From Nakamurella flavida (GTDB taxonomy: Bacteria > Actinomycetota > Actinomycetes > Mycobacteriales > Nakamurellaceae): a DNA stretch of 64,000 nucleotides. The stretch is from positions 3,731,001-3,795,000 of the forward strand of contig NZ_JAUSQV010000001.1 of NCBI RefSeq assembly GCF_030811475.1, read 5' to 3'. Position numbers and translations under genes: made by a program. The notes below the pieces were generated by a model. That model saw only the letters and a program-made list of their open reading frames with translations. It was not told the origin of the DNA and did no database searches. Shown piece by piece: positions 7,693 through 15,597 of this stretch. Each line of letters opens with the position of its first letter. Position 1 is the first letter of the stretch.

Positions 7693-8331
7693 TCACCGGG
7701 CGGACCGGAAGGCCAGGGCGTCGGTGAGCCCGGCCGCGGCGACCGCGTCGGCCTGGTCGAGCGGAACGGCCAGCACCACCAGCGGCTGCTGACCCTGCGC
7801 CGGGGCCGGCAGCGCCAGCACCACGGCGCGATCGGTGAGCGTGCGCGCCGCGCCGGCCTCGTCGACCGCCACGACGGCGACCACGGAACCGGGCGCGAGC
7901 AGGGCGATCGCGCCCGCGTCGGCCGGCCGGACCGGGACGGCGACCCGTCCGTCCCCGGGATCCCACAGGGCCGAGGTCAACCGGCGGTCGGTGAGCACCT
8001 CGCCCCGGCGGGCGGCCGACCCGAGCACCTGACCGACGGCCGTCGCCGGGTCGACCAACACCCCGTCGGGTGGGTCGGCCACCGCGGCGAGCCGGACATC
8101 GGCCTCGGTGAGCGTCGTCCCGAGCGGGAGGTCCCGCAGCAGGACCAGACCGGGCGAGCGGCCGTCGGCCGGCGGTGGGGCCATCGCCAACGCCCCGGCC
8201 AGCACGATCAACGCGGCGGCCGTCAGTCGGCGGACCGACCGCCACCGCCGCCCACCCCGGGTCCGGGAGTGCACGGCCGCCACCACCCGTTGCGGCCACG
8301 GGGCCTGCAGGGGGTCGGGACGCGGCGGCAT
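7693..8331 (-). CDS. SAF-domain membrane protein (CpaB/RcpC-like)
   Basis: A 212-residue protein with a cytoplasmic basic N-terminus, one transmembrane helix (residues about 35-51) and an extracytoplasmic SAF domain (about 62-125: LVLLRDLPLGTTLTEADVRL...AVGQVLGSAARRGEVLTDRRL). SAF domains occur in Flp pilus assembly CpaB, in flagellar P-ring chaperones and in sialic acid synthases. No pilus or flagellar genes are nearby, so the role is unknown. A TACCGT lies 6 nt before ATG 8331, indicating a leaderless transcript. Confidence 0.8.
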   Translation of the reverse strand: MPPRPDPLQAPWPQRVVAAVHSRTRGGRRWRSVRRLTAAALIVLAGALAMAPPPADGRSPGLVLLRDLPLGTTLTEADVRLAAVADPPDGVLVDPATAVGQVLGSAARRGEVLTDRRLTSALWDPGDGRVAVPVRPADAGAIALLAPGSVVAVVAVDEAGAARTLTDRAVVLALPAPAQGQQPLVVLAVPLDQADAVAAAGLTDALAFRSAR

Positions 8332-8337
8332 GGGGCG

Positions 8338-8343
8338 ACGGTA
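8338..8343 (-). promoter_or_regulatory. -10 box, leaderless promoter of SAF-domain gene
   Basis: TACCGT on the minus strand, ending 6 nt before the ATG at 8331. There is no Shine-Dalgarno sequence, so transcription probably begins at the start codon. Confidence 0.55.
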
Positions 8344-8425
8344 GGACCGTCGGTCCGCTCGCTCCCGGCCCGTGCGAGGGGTGTGGATGGATCAGCGGAT
8401 GGGGACAACCCGTCCCGCAGGGAGG

Positions 8426-9667
8426 TCAGGTCAGGGTCAACCGCAGGATGCGGTCGTCCTCGTCCGCGGCGGACCCCCGCCCGTCGGTGTTGGAGGTGAT
8501 CAGCCAGAGGCCGCCGTCCGGCGCGGTCTGCACGGTGCGCAGCCGGCCGTACTCGCCGGTCAGCAGGGCGACGGGCTCGTCGGTGCCGTCGGCGGTGATC
8601 GGGATCTGCCACAGTCGCTCGCCGCGCAGGCCCGCCATGAACACCGAACCGCCGGCGATGGCGATCCCGCTCGGGGAGGCTTCGTCGGTCGGCCACGTCC
8701 GCTCGGGCAGGGCGTAGGACGGGTTGTCGCTGGGTCCCTCGACCACCGGCCAGCCGTAGTTGCTGCCCGCCACGACCTGGTTCAGCTCGTCCCAGGTGTT
8801 CTGCCCGAACTCCGCCGCCCACAGCCGACCCCGGTCGTCGAACGCCAGGCCCTGCACGTTGCGGTGGCCCAGGGAGAACACGAGCGGGGCCTCGGGGAAC
8901 GGGGCGTCGGCGACCGGACTGCCGTCCGGCTGCATCCGGAGGATCTTGCCGCCGAGCGAACCGAGATCCTGCGCCAGGTCACGGTTTCCGCTGTCCCCGG
9001 TCCCGGCGTACAGCGACCCGTCCGGTCCGAACGCCAGCCGCCCGCCGTTGTGCGTCTGTCCCTTGGGGAGCCCCTCCAGCACGGTCTGCTGGTCGGTGAT
9101 CGCACCACCGGAGAGGGTCAGGGCCGAGATGCGGTTGTCGTCGGCGGCGGTGTACATGACGAACACCCGACCGTCCTGGGCGTACCCGGGGGAGACGGCC
9201 AGGCCGAGCAGGCCGCCCTCGCCGCCGGGGACGACCCCGTCGACCGTGCCCAGCACGGTGGCTGCGCCGCCGCCGGCCGGGACGGCCAGGAGCTGCGCCG
9301 AGTCGCGCTCGGTGACCAGCGCGGAGCCGTCGGGCAGGAAGCCCAGCCCCCACGGTGCGGTGAGCCCGGTGGAGAGCTCGGCGACGTCCAGCGCGGCCGG
9401 GACGGAGATCACTCCGGACGGGGCGGCCGGGCTGCCCGTCGGGGACAGCGACGAGGACGACGGGGCTGCGGAGGACCCGGAGGTCGACCCGGTGGTCACC
9501 GTCGAGGTCGGCGCCACGGTGGAGGCCGAGGCCGAGCTGGCGGATGCCGCGGTCGAGCCGGCGGACGACGCGATCGGGGTCGGGTCCCCGGAGCACGCGG
9601 CGGTACCCAGGAGCAGAGCGGTGAGCAGTCCGGCGGCCGGGCCTGAGCGGAGACGGAGTGTCGGCAT
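8426..9667 (-). CDS. Lipoprotein, PQQ-dependent sugar dehydrogenase family (GSDH)
   Basis: A 413-residue secreted lipoprotein. The signal peptide ends in the lipobox LGTAAC with Cys25, followed by a Ser/Thr-rich linker (about 27-85) and a six-bladed beta-propeller of the glucose/sorbosone dehydrogenase family. Motifs include LTAPWGLGFLPDG, GGEGGLLGLAVSP, KGQTHNGGRLAFGPDG, GHRNVQGLAFDD and NYGWPVVEG. It probably oxidises an aldose outside the membrane with PQQ, but no PQQ synthesis genes are in view. The start ATG 9667 has a CACACT 6 nt upstream, possibly a weak leaderless -10. Confidence 0.85.
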   Translation of the reverse strand: MPTLRLRSGPAAGLLTALLLGTAACSGDPTPIASSAGSTAASASSASASTVAPTSTVTTGSTSGSSAAPSSSSLSPTGSPAAPSGVISVPAALDVAELSTGLTAPWGLGFLPDGSALVTERDSAQLLAVPAGGGAATVLGTVDGVVPGGEGGLLGLAVSPGYAQDGRVFVMYTAADDNRISALTLSGGAITDQQTVLEGLPKGQTHNGGRLAFGPDGSLYAGTGDSGNRDLAQDLGSLGGKILRMQPDGSPVADAPFPEAPLVFSLGHRNVQGLAFDDRGRLWAAEFGQNTWDELNQVVAGSNYGWPVVEGPSDNPSYALPERTWPTDEASPSGIAIAGGSVFMAGLRGERLWQIPITADGTDEPVALLTGEYGRLRTVQTAPDGGLWLITSNTDGRGSAADEDDRILRLTLT

Positions 9668-9729
9668 CAGCCCAGTGTGCCGACGGCGTGTGGGGATCCG
9701 GTGGGTCCGGGCGGGTCACCCGGATCCGA

Positions 9730-10095
9730 TCAGGAGGCGGCCTTGCCCGTTCCGCCGGTGCTGCTGCCCGAGCCCGACGAGCCACCGGAGCTGCTCGCCG
9801 CCGGGGTCGAGGACGCCTTGTCCGCGCTCTTGTCCGGGGTGGCCTCGGTCTTCTTGGCGGGTGCGTCGGACTTCGCCGCGTCGGCCTTGTCAGACTTGGC
9901 CGCGGCGTCGACCGCACCCGAACGGGAGTCGGTGCGGTAGAAGCCGCTGCCCTTGAACACCACACCGACGGACCCGTAGACCTTGCGGAGCTTGCCGCCG
10001 CACACCGGGCAGGTGGTCAGCGAGGCGTCACTGAAGGCCTGCACGGCCTCGAAGCGGTGATCGCACTCGGTGCAGGCGTACTGATACGTGGGCAC
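9730..10095 (-). CDS. FmdB-family zinc ribbon protein
   Basis: A 121-residue cytoplasmic protein. The N-terminus PTYQYACTECDHRFEAVQ is diagnostic of the FmdB regulatory family; Cys8, Cys11, Cys29 and Cys32 form a zinc ribbon. After residue 55 the chain is disordered, Lys/Ala then Ser/Gly-rich, as in M. tuberculosis Rv0991c at the same chromosomal place. That protein has been linked to protein quality control. The start is GTG 10095 with GGAGGAACC upstream; the longer frame lacks a ribosome site. Confidence 0.88.
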   Translation of the reverse strand: MPTYQYACTECDHRFEAVQAFSDASLTTCPVCGGKLRKVYGSVGVVFKGSGFYRTDSRSGAVDAAAKSDKADAAKSDAPAKKTEATPDKSADKASSTPAASSSGGSSGSGSSTGGTGKAAS

Positions 10096-10290
10096 GGTTC
10101 CTCCGAGAGGGACGGGCCGGCGGCGGATGTCTGGCACCCGTCGGGCGGCCCGCGGTGTGTCCGGCGACGCCGTGGAAGGGCGTCGGACGGGCACATGGGA
10201 CGACGATGACTGGCACTCCCCGGGGGAGACTGCCAGGACGATGATGCTCCGGCGGTCAGAAGGAGCGCAACCGCCCTGCTCAGGACGGTC

Positions 10291-10878
10291 TCACGGGGTG
10301 TGGTGCGGAGTGGGGGACAGGCCGCCCGTCGGGGTCAGGACGGCGTCGACGACCCGGTCGGTCTCCTCCACCGGGATGGAGTCCAGGACCTCGGCGTCGA
10401 AGACGACGGCGACGATCATCGGGCGGACGGGCAGGCCGGCGAGCAGGGCGAGGGTGCGGTCGTAGTGGCCGCCGCCCCGACCCAACCGGCGCCCGGACCG
10501 GTCCACGGCCAGCGCGGGGACGAGCACAAGATCCACCCGTTCCAGGGCGTCCGGTCCGGCCGTCGGGCCGGCCGGTTCGTCGATGCCGAAGGCCCCCCGC
10601 CGCACACCGCCGCCCGCCTCCGCCCAGTCGAGCGGCCGGCCGGCCGTGGCGACGGGGAGCAGGACGCGGTGCGTCCCGGCCAGTGCGTCGACGGTGCGGC
10701 GGGACACCGGTTCGGTCGGCAGCGGCAGGAAGAGGGCGAGGGCGGACCGGCCGCGCGTGAGGTCCCGCAGATGGGCGTCGAGGGCGTCCTGCGCGGCGAC
10801 CCGATCGACGGTGGACCGTCCTCGCCGCCCCGCCAGGAGGGCGGTGCGGAGCGCGATCTTCTCGGCCACCGGGTCCAT
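10291..10878 (-). CDS. 5-formyltetrahydrofolate cyclo-ligase
   Basis: A 195-residue enzyme converting 5-formyl-THF with ATP to 5,10-methenyl-THF in folate one-carbon metabolism. The N-terminal basic helix (KIALRTALLAGRR) and the nucleotide-binding GRRLGRGGGHYDRTL near residues 130-144 are the family signatures. The M. tuberculosis orthologue Rv0992c sits in the same position next to the FmdB gene. A TACGCT 6 nt before ATG 10878 and the lack of a Shine-Dalgarno sequence indicate leaderless expression; upstream in-frame starts would give an unrelated 95-residue extension. Confidence 0.9.
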   Translation of the reverse strand: MDPVAEKIALRTALLAGRRGRSTVDRVAAQDALDAHLRDLTRGRSALALFLPLPTEPVSRRTVDALAGTHRVLLPVATAGRPLDWAEAGGGVRRGAFGIDEPAGPTAGPDALERVDLVLVPALAVDRSGRRLGRGGGHYDRTLALLAGLPVRPMIVAVVFDAEVLDSIPVEETDRVVDAVLTPTGGLSPTPHHTP

Positions 10879-10884
10879 CCCGCG

Positions 10885-10890
10885 AGCGTA
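10885..10890 (-). promoter_or_regulatory. -10 box, leaderless promoter of cyclo-ligase gene
   Basis: TACGCT on the minus strand ending 6 nt before the ATG at 10878. Confidence 0.6.
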
Positions 10891-11061
10891 GGCACCCGGG
10901 TGAGGAACGGTCCGGCGGTCCCGGCGTCGTACCGCAGGGTGAGGATCGGGTCCGTGCGGCGCGTCCGCAGGTGTCCGGCGCCCCCCGTCGGTGGGGGTGT
11001 TTCGTCCCGTGACGCACGTTGTGTGCCGGGCCGGTCGCGGCGACGGAGCGCGGTCAGGCAC

Positions 11062-11067
11062 TAGCGT
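11062..11067 (+). promoter_or_regulatory. -10 box upstream of glp and its leader peptide
   Basis: TAGCGT ends 7 nt before an ATG at 11075, the spacing seen at other leaderless genes in this window. It would drive the glp - acetyltransferase transcript. Confidence 0.5.
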
Positions 11068-11074
11068 GGCCCGC

Positions 11075-11146
11075 ATGAATGCGCAGACATCCGTCCCGGC
11101 GGCGCGCCGCAGCACGGAGATCGTCGCGTGGCGGGTCGGTCGATGA
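11075..11146 (+). CDS. Putative 23-residue leaderless leader peptide before glp
   Basis: A short frame, MNAQTSVPAARRSTEIVAWRVGR, beginning at an ATG placed exactly where a leaderless transcript from the TAGCGT box would start. Its TGA overlaps the ATG at 11143 of glp as ATGA, so ribosomes finishing it could restart on glp. It resembles no known regulatory peptide. It could be chance, or glp may begin at GTG 11128, which lies inside this frame. Confidence 0.35.
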   Translation: MNAQTSVPAARRSTEIVAWRVGR

Positions 11147-12366
11147 GGTCCGTCGCCGAACACCTCGACCGGTTGTTGGCCTCCGCGCTCACCCCGCCGC
11201 CCGTCCGGGTGGCCATCTCCGAGGCGCAGGGTCTGCTGTGCGCCGAGGAAGTGGTGGCCAGCGCGGCGCTACCGTCCTTCGACCAGGCGGCGGTGGACGG
11301 CTACGCGGTCCGTTCGGTCGACGTGGTCCGCGCCTCGTCGGACAACCCGGTGGTGATGCCCGTGGTCGGCGAGATCGAGGCGGGAGTGCGCACCCCCCAC
11401 CGTCTCCAACCGCAGCAGGCGGTGTTCGTGGCCACCGGGGCTCCGCTGCCCACGGTCGCCGACACGGTGGTGCCGCGGTCCGCTGTGGCCGGCGGCGGGG
11501 CGCGGATCACCATCACCCGCCCCGTGCCGTCCGGTTCCTATGTGCGGCGCACCGGGGAGGACGTGCAGCCCGGTGACGTGGCCGTCCGGTCCGGTGCCTT
11601 CATCGGCGCCGCGCAGGTCGGCCTGCTCGCCGCGGTGGGCCGCAGCAAGGTGCTGGTGCACCCGCGACCGCGGTTGTCCGTCATCTCTCTCGGCGACGAG
11701 CTGGTCGACGTGGCCCGCACTCCGGGCCCGGGCCAGGTCTACGACGTCAACTCCTTCGCCCTGGCCGCCGCGGCCCGTGACGCCGGCGCCGACGTGACGC
11801 GGGTGGGCATCGCCCCCGGTGACGCGCGGCGGCTGCGCGACCTCGTCGAGTCGCGCCTGCTGGTGTCCGAGGCCGTGGTGCTGGCCGGCGCAGCCGGCGG
11901 CCACCACGCCGAGGTCGTCGTGGAGGCCCTGGCGGAGTTCGGCACCATCGACCAGACCCGAGTGGCCATGCAGCCGGGGTCGGCCCAGGGCTTCGGCCTG
12001 CTGGGTCAGGACCGTGTGCCGACCTTCCTGCTGCCGGCGAACCCCGTGTCGGCGCTCGTCGTGTTCGAGGTGATGGTCCGCCCGGTGCTGCGCGTGATGC
12101 TGGGACGGCGGAATCCCTACCGCCGCACAGTGACCGCCCGCACCCTGGAGCCGATCGCGTCGCCGGCCGGACGTCGGCAGTTCCTGCGCGGCCAGTTGCT
12201 GCGCGACGACGACGACCACTACCTGGTGCACATCCTCGGTGGCGGTGGCACCCATCTGCTGGCCTCCCTGGCCGAGGCGAACTGTCTGGTGCTGATCGAC
12301 GAGGCGACCACCGATGTGCCGGTGGGATCCGAGGTCGACGTCTCCTTCCTGGCCCAGCGGGCCTGA
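11128..12366 (+). CDS. glp: Gephyrin-like molybdotransferase Glp
   Basis: A 412-residue MoeA/gephyrin-fold protein. Domains run from the N-terminal MoeA region (ALPSFDQAAVDGYAVRS near 48-64) through a substrate-binding domain (VPRSAV...GEDVQPGD) to the MoCF-like domain (ISLGDELVD near 191-199) and a C-terminal beta domain. In Corynebacterium this protein, with its membrane receptor GlpR, links FtsZ to polar growth, and the receptor gene lies two genes downstream here. The usual MoeA motif is altered at AGAAGGHHAEVV, so molybdotransferase activity is doubtful. GTG 11128 has GGAGA upstream; ATG 11143 is the alternative. Confidence 0.88.
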   Translation: MAGRSMRSVAEHLDRLLASALTPPPVRVAISEAQGLLCAEEVVASAALPSFDQAAVDGYAVRSVDVVRASSDNPVVMPVVGEIEAGVRTPHRLQPQQAVFVATGAPLPTVADTVVPRSAVAGGGARITITRPVPSGSYVRRTGEDVQPGDVAVRSGAFIGAAQVGLLAAVGRSKVLVHPRPRLSVISLGDELVDVARTPGPGQVYDVNSFALAAAARDAGADVTRVGIAPGDARRLRDLVESRLLVSEAVVLAGAAGGHHAEVVVEALAEFGTIDQTRVAMQPGSAQGFGLLGQDRVPTFLLPANPVSALVVFEVMVRPVLRVMLGRRNPYRRTVTARTLEPIASPAGRRQFLRGQLLRDDDDHYLVHILGGGGTHLLASLAEANCLVLIDEATTDVPVGSEVDVSFLAQRA

Positions 12367-12369
12367 TCG

Positions 12370-13047
12370 GTGGCGCCGACGGCCGGTCCCGGCGGATCGA
12401 GCAGTCGCCACCCGGGCTGGCCGGCGCGACTGGGCCCGGTGCAGTGCGCGGCGGGCCCGGTGGAGCTGCGCCCGCTGCGGCGATCGGACGGACGCGCCTG
12501 GCGCGCCCTCCGGCTGCGGGACCGCGCGCTCATCGAACCGTTCGACGCGTCCAGTGATCTGAGCTGGGCCGACCGGCACAGCGGTGCACTCTGGCGCTCG
12601 CACCGCTTCCTGCTGGCCGGCGGCGCCCGGCGGGGCGAGGTGGTGCCCTTCGCGATCACCGTGGGCGACAGGTTCGTGGGCCAGGTGACCCTGGGCGGGA
12701 TCCAGCGGGGCGCGCTGCGCTCCGGATGGGTCGGGTACTGGGTCGACTCGGCCGTGCACCGCCAGGGGGTGGCCACCGCCGCCGTCGCCCTCGCGGTCGC
12801 GCACGCGCTCGGGCCCGTCGGTCTGCACCGCATCGAGGCCACCATCGCCCCGGACAACCTGGCCAGCCAGGCCGTCGTCCGACACCTCGGATTCCGCGAG
12901 GAAGGCCTGCTGGAGCGGTATCTCGACATCGCCGGGGCCTGGCGGGACCACCTGCTCTTCGCGGTGACGGCCGAGGAACTCCCGCACGGGCTGGAGCAGT
13001 TGCTCGCCCGTTGGCGCGACACGGGGGGCGGAACCGGGCGGCGGTGA
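12370..13047 (+). CDS. rimJ: GNAT acetyltransferase, RimJ/RimL type
   Basis: A 225-residue N-acetyltransferase. The GNAT fold covers residues about 31-205: VELRPLRRSD, then VGQVTLGGI, GYWVDSAVHRQGVATAAVAL (the acetyl-CoA loop) and RIEATIAPDNLASQAVVRHLGFREEG, all standard for the RimJ/RimL group that acetylates protein N-termini. It begins at GTG, three bases after glp, so it is co-transcribed. M. tuberculosis keeps the same order (moeA1, rimJ, Rv0996). The real substrate, ribosomal or otherwise, is unknown. Confidence 0.88.
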   Translation: MAPTAGPGGSSSRHPGWPARLGPVQCAAGPVELRPLRRSDGRAWRALRLRDRALIEPFDASSDLSWADRHSGALWRSHRFLLAGGARRGEVVPFAITVGDRFVGQVTLGGIQRGALRSGWVGYWVDSAVHRQGVATAAVALAVAHALGPVGLHRIEATIAPDNLASQAVVRHLGFREEGLLERYLDIAGAWRDHLLFAVTAEELPHGLEQLLARWRDTGGGTGRR

Positions 13048-13245
13048 GCGCCCCCTGAAGGGGTGCCGCCGGGTGCGTCGCGCAACCCTCGACGACCGAT
13101 CGAGCGGCCACCACCCGTTCGGGGGCTGGTGTTGCGTCGAACTGCGCGTGTCTGCGCTGTTCGGGGTGCCCGCGTGGCTACCGTGACTGCTGGGATCAAC
13201 CGGCGGTCGGCTGGTCTCTCGCACCATCGGGTCCTGGGAGGCCGC

Positions 13246-14286
13246 GTGAACATCCTGACGTCACTGCTCGTGGTCGGGCTCGTCGTCGCCTGGCTCGTGG
13301 TCCTGGTGCCCATGGTGTCCCGCAGTCGGGCCCGGGTCCCGCAGATGCGGTACGAGGGCGAGGGGCACCGCGTGCTGGCCCGTGACGGCCGCTCGGTGTC
13401 GGCCCGTCGTCGAACGCGTGTCGCGGGCGCGGTCCCGTCGGCCGCTGTCGGCAGCTTCAATTCCGTGAGAGGCGATCGTTCCATGCGCGAGGAGGCAGTA
13501 CCGGTGAGCGTCGGGTCAGGATTCGACCAGCAGCACCCCGCGGACGCGGCAGAGGAGTGGCAGGCCGCGCAGGCCGAGGCCGCCCGGCGGCGGACCCCGG
13601 AGCCCGAGGTCACCCAGGACGAGCAGGAGCAGCCCCAGGGTCGCTTCGCGCGCTTCGGCCGCATCCGTCGCGGATCCCACCCGGCCGCCCCGGCCGAGCT
13701 GGAGACCGGGCTCGACGAGGCGCCGGAGGCTGCGCCCGACATGTACGAGGACGCGGACGCCGAGCAGTGGGGTGGGGACGACGAGCAGCGCCCGGAGACC
13801 GACGAGCACGTTGCCGACGAGCAGATGCGCCCCATCCCGCGGCGTGCCGGTCGGGGCGGGTTCGATCCCGATGCCGCCGCCGTGGCCCAGGCCTTCCGCT
13901 ACAGCCGACGCCGTCGGGTCGCCTTCACCCTGCTCATCGCCACCGTGGCCCTGGCCGCGATCGCCCTGATCCTCACCCCGGTGGCCTGGATCGGCAGCGC
14001 GCTGGCCGGGGTGCTCCTCGTCGGGTACCTGGTCTACCTGCGCCGCCAGGTGCGCATCGAGGACGCCGTCCGCCAGCGCCGGATGGCCCGCCTGCAGCGG
14101 GCCCGGCAGATCCGCCCGGAGCACACCGCCGGCGCACGCACCGATCTCGGCCCGATCCCCGGCCCGGCGTCCCCGGTCAACCTGCACCGCACCCGGCAGA
14201 TCGTGGCCGTGGACGACGACGATCCGGCCTTCGACGATCTCGTCCACTACGAGCCCATCGAGTACCGGCGGGCCGTCGGCCAGTAG
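13246..14286 (+). CDS. sepX: SepX/GlpR, membrane receptor of Glp in cell division
   Basis: A 346-residue membrane protein. One N-terminal helix (residues about 3-24, LLVVGLVVAWLVVLVPMV), a long charged Glu/Gln-rich cytoplasmic region, then two close hydrophobic helices near 225-265 and a basic tail. It matches Rv0996, SepX of Streptomyces and GlpR of Corynebacterium, which anchor division proteins, and it is downstream of glp as expected. GTG 13246 follows GGGAGG; the ATG at 13063 would add 61 residues that destroy the N-terminal membrane anchor pattern. A TACCGT at 13179-13184 may be its own -10. Confidence 0.85.
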   Translation: MNILTSLLVVGLVVAWLVVLVPMVSRSRARVPQMRYEGEGHRVLARDGRSVSARRRTRVAGAVPSAAVGSFNSVRGDRSMREEAVPVSVGSGFDQQHPADAAEEWQAAQAEAARRRTPEPEVTQDEQEQPQGRFARFGRIRRGSHPAAPAELETGLDEAPEAAPDMYEDADAEQWGGDDEQRPETDEHVADEQMRPIPRRAGRGGFDPDAAAVAQAFRYSRRRRVAFTLLIATVALAAIALILTPVAWIGSALAGVLLVGYLVYLRRQVRIEDAVRQRRMARLQRARQIRPEHTAGARTDLGPIPGPASPVNLHRTRQIVAVDDDDPAFDDLVHYEPIEYRRAVGQ

Positions 14287-14304
14287 TCGGCACCAGCAGA
14301 CCCC

Positions 14305-14338
14305 GTGGGGCGTCCCGGTTTCGGCCGGGGCGCCCCAC
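14305..14338 (+). terminator. Terminator after sepX
   Basis: 14-bp stem GTGGGGCGTCCCGG / CCGGGGCGCCCCAC with one G-T wobble and a TTTCGG loop, 18 bases after the sepX stop. Confidence 0.75.
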
Positions 14339-14376
14339 ACTGCTATTGTCATCCGGTCGCAGCATGCTGCGGTGTC

Positions 14377-14449
14377 GGGGCTGTAGCGCAGTTGGTAGCG
14401 CGCTTCGTTCGCATCGAAGAGGTCCGGGGTTCGATTCCCCGCAGCTCCA
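14377..14449 (+). tRNA. tRNA-Ala (anticodon CGC)
   Basis: 73 nucleotides folding as a cloverleaf. The acceptor stem is GGGGCTG with CAGCTCC, the D arm contains AGTTGGTA, the anticodon stem CTTCG/CGAAG closes the loop TTCGCAT (anticodon CGC), and the T arm is CCGGGGTTCGATTCCCCG-like. The G-U pair at position 3-70 that identifies alanine tRNAs is present (third acceptor pair G-T). The CCA end is not encoded. A TATTGT at 14344-14349 is a possible -10 region. Confidence 0.96.
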
Positions 14450-14465
14450 CAATCCCGCTGCTCCC

Positions 14466-14495
14466 GAACTGCCCCGCCGTGAGGCGGGGCAGTTC
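14466..14495 (+). terminator. Strong terminator after tRNA-Ala
   Basis: Perfect 13-bp stem GAACTGCCCCGCC / GGCGGGGCAGTTC with a GTGA tetraloop, 16 bases after the tRNA. No T-tract. Confidence 0.85.
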
Positions 14496-14551
14496 TGCGT
14501 TCGGCCACCGGCGTGCCCCGGGCCGACGCACACGCGCCTCCTGGCGACGGA

Positions 14552-14842
14552 TCAGAACACCGTCGGCAGGCGGTCCTCGTCGCTCGGGCGCGGGGACCGC
14601 TCGGCCGGGAGCACGGCGCGCAGGACCAGGCCGGCCGCGATCAGGATGGGCCCGACGAGCAGCCCGACCGTCAACAACGGGGACAGGTAGGCCTGCGTGA
14701 GGAAGGCGTACGCCTGGGTCGAGCGCGGCAGGGTGTCCACGACCGGGAAGTACAGCCAGGACATGGCGATCGCCACCGCGGTGAGCCCCAGCCCCCACCA
14801 CCACAGGCCGGCCGGAGTCAATCGGGGCGGTTGCAGGGTCAT
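14552..14842 (-). CDS. Small membrane protein, unknown
   Basis: A 96-residue protein with two predicted transmembrane helices (about 12-31 and 54-78) and a charged C-terminal tail RSPRPSDEDRLPTVF. I do not recognise the family. The start ATG 14842 is chosen because GGGAG lies 7 nt upstream; an ATG at 14884 would add 14 polar residues but has no ribosome site. It is transcribed away from the next plus-strand gene. Confidence 0.6.
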   Translation of the reverse strand: MTLQPPRLTPAGLWWWGLGLTAVAIAMSWLYFPVVDTLPRSTQAYAFLTQAYLSPLLTVGLLVGPILIAAGLVLRAVLPAERSPRPSDEDRLPTVF

Positions 14843-14986
14843 CTCGGTACTCCCGTCCTGGGTGTTCGTGGAGTTGACGTCCATGGAGTGCGGGTGGTCC
14901 GGAGTATCGGGCCCGGTCGTTCGCGGGGCAAGGGTCATGATCTTCGGGGATCGACCGCCCGGGGCCTCATTGACCTGTGGCAGGGT

Positions 14987-15017
14987 CCACCACCACCACC
15001 ACCACCACACCACCACC
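14987..15017 (+). repeat. CAC/CCA trinucleotide microsatellite
   Basis: Eight uninterrupted CCA units run into three shifted CAC units, ending 7 bases before the GAGGAGG ribosome site of the downstream membrane protein gene. It lies in the presumed 5' untranslated region. Confidence 0.9.
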
Positions 15018-15038
15018 GCCGATGAGGAGGTCACTCTG

Positions 15039-15434
15039 ATGTTCTGGCATCGCCCTTTCCTGCGGCTGGTCATGGCCGGCGTCCTGGGCGCTGCACTGGG
15101 CACCGCCCTGGACGCGCTGATCGGCGGAGGAGCCGTCCTGGGGTCCGGGCTCCCGCAGGCGTTCCTGGCCACGCTGCCCTTCTTCGCCAGCCCCCTGCGC
15201 AGACGCACTTCGAAGGGACTCGCCGCCGCCCAGGATCGGATCGGTCTCGCCTGCGTGGTGCTGCTGGGAGTGCTGGAGGCCGGGTTCGGTGTCGTCCGGG
15301 TCGTCACCGGGGACTCGTCTGGCCAGCGGGTCATCGCCGGTGTCGTCGTCGGTCTGGGGGTTGCCTGCGTGGTGCTGGCCGCCGCTGTCCTGTCCCGACC
15401 CCGCCGGGGGGCACGGGAGGGACGCCTGTCCTGA
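15039..15434 (+). CDS. Small membrane protein, unknown
   Basis: A 131-residue protein with three to four hydrophobic stretches (about 9-29, 41-52, 73-88, 102-120) and a basic tail. No family recognised. ATG 15039 has a perfect GAGGAGG 8 bases upstream. An in-frame TTG at 14970 would place eight consecutive His residues in the protein from the microsatellite, but it has no ribosome site, so it was rejected. Confidence 0.62.
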   Translation: MFWHRPFLRLVMAGVLGAALGTALDALIGGGAVLGSGLPQAFLATLPFFASPLRRRTSKGLAAAQDRIGLACVVLLGVLEAGFGVVRVVTGDSSGQRVIAGVVVGLGVACVVLAAAVLSRPRRGAREGRLS

Positions 15435-15597
15435 GCGGACGGTGTCGGCAGGGCTGAGGGTGGCATGCAGGACCCGTCGCACTCCCGGCGTGATCCGTTG
15501 AGCAACCCCGGGTCGGCGGCACCGGATGGGCCCGGGCCGCACGGGTGCGAAAATGTGGTGCCCGCGGACGCCCCCGGGTCACAGGGACGGAGACCCG

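Noticed and set aside
13063-13245. N-terminal 61-residue extension of SepX from ATG 13063
   Set aside because: Arg-rich, unlike the family, and it would bury the N-terminal membrane helix; GTG 13246 has GGGAGG.
14969-15434. Longer membrane protein starting at TTG 14970 with eight His
   Set aside because: No ribosome site at the TTG, while ATG 15039 has a perfect GAGGAGG; the His run is produced by a microsatellite.
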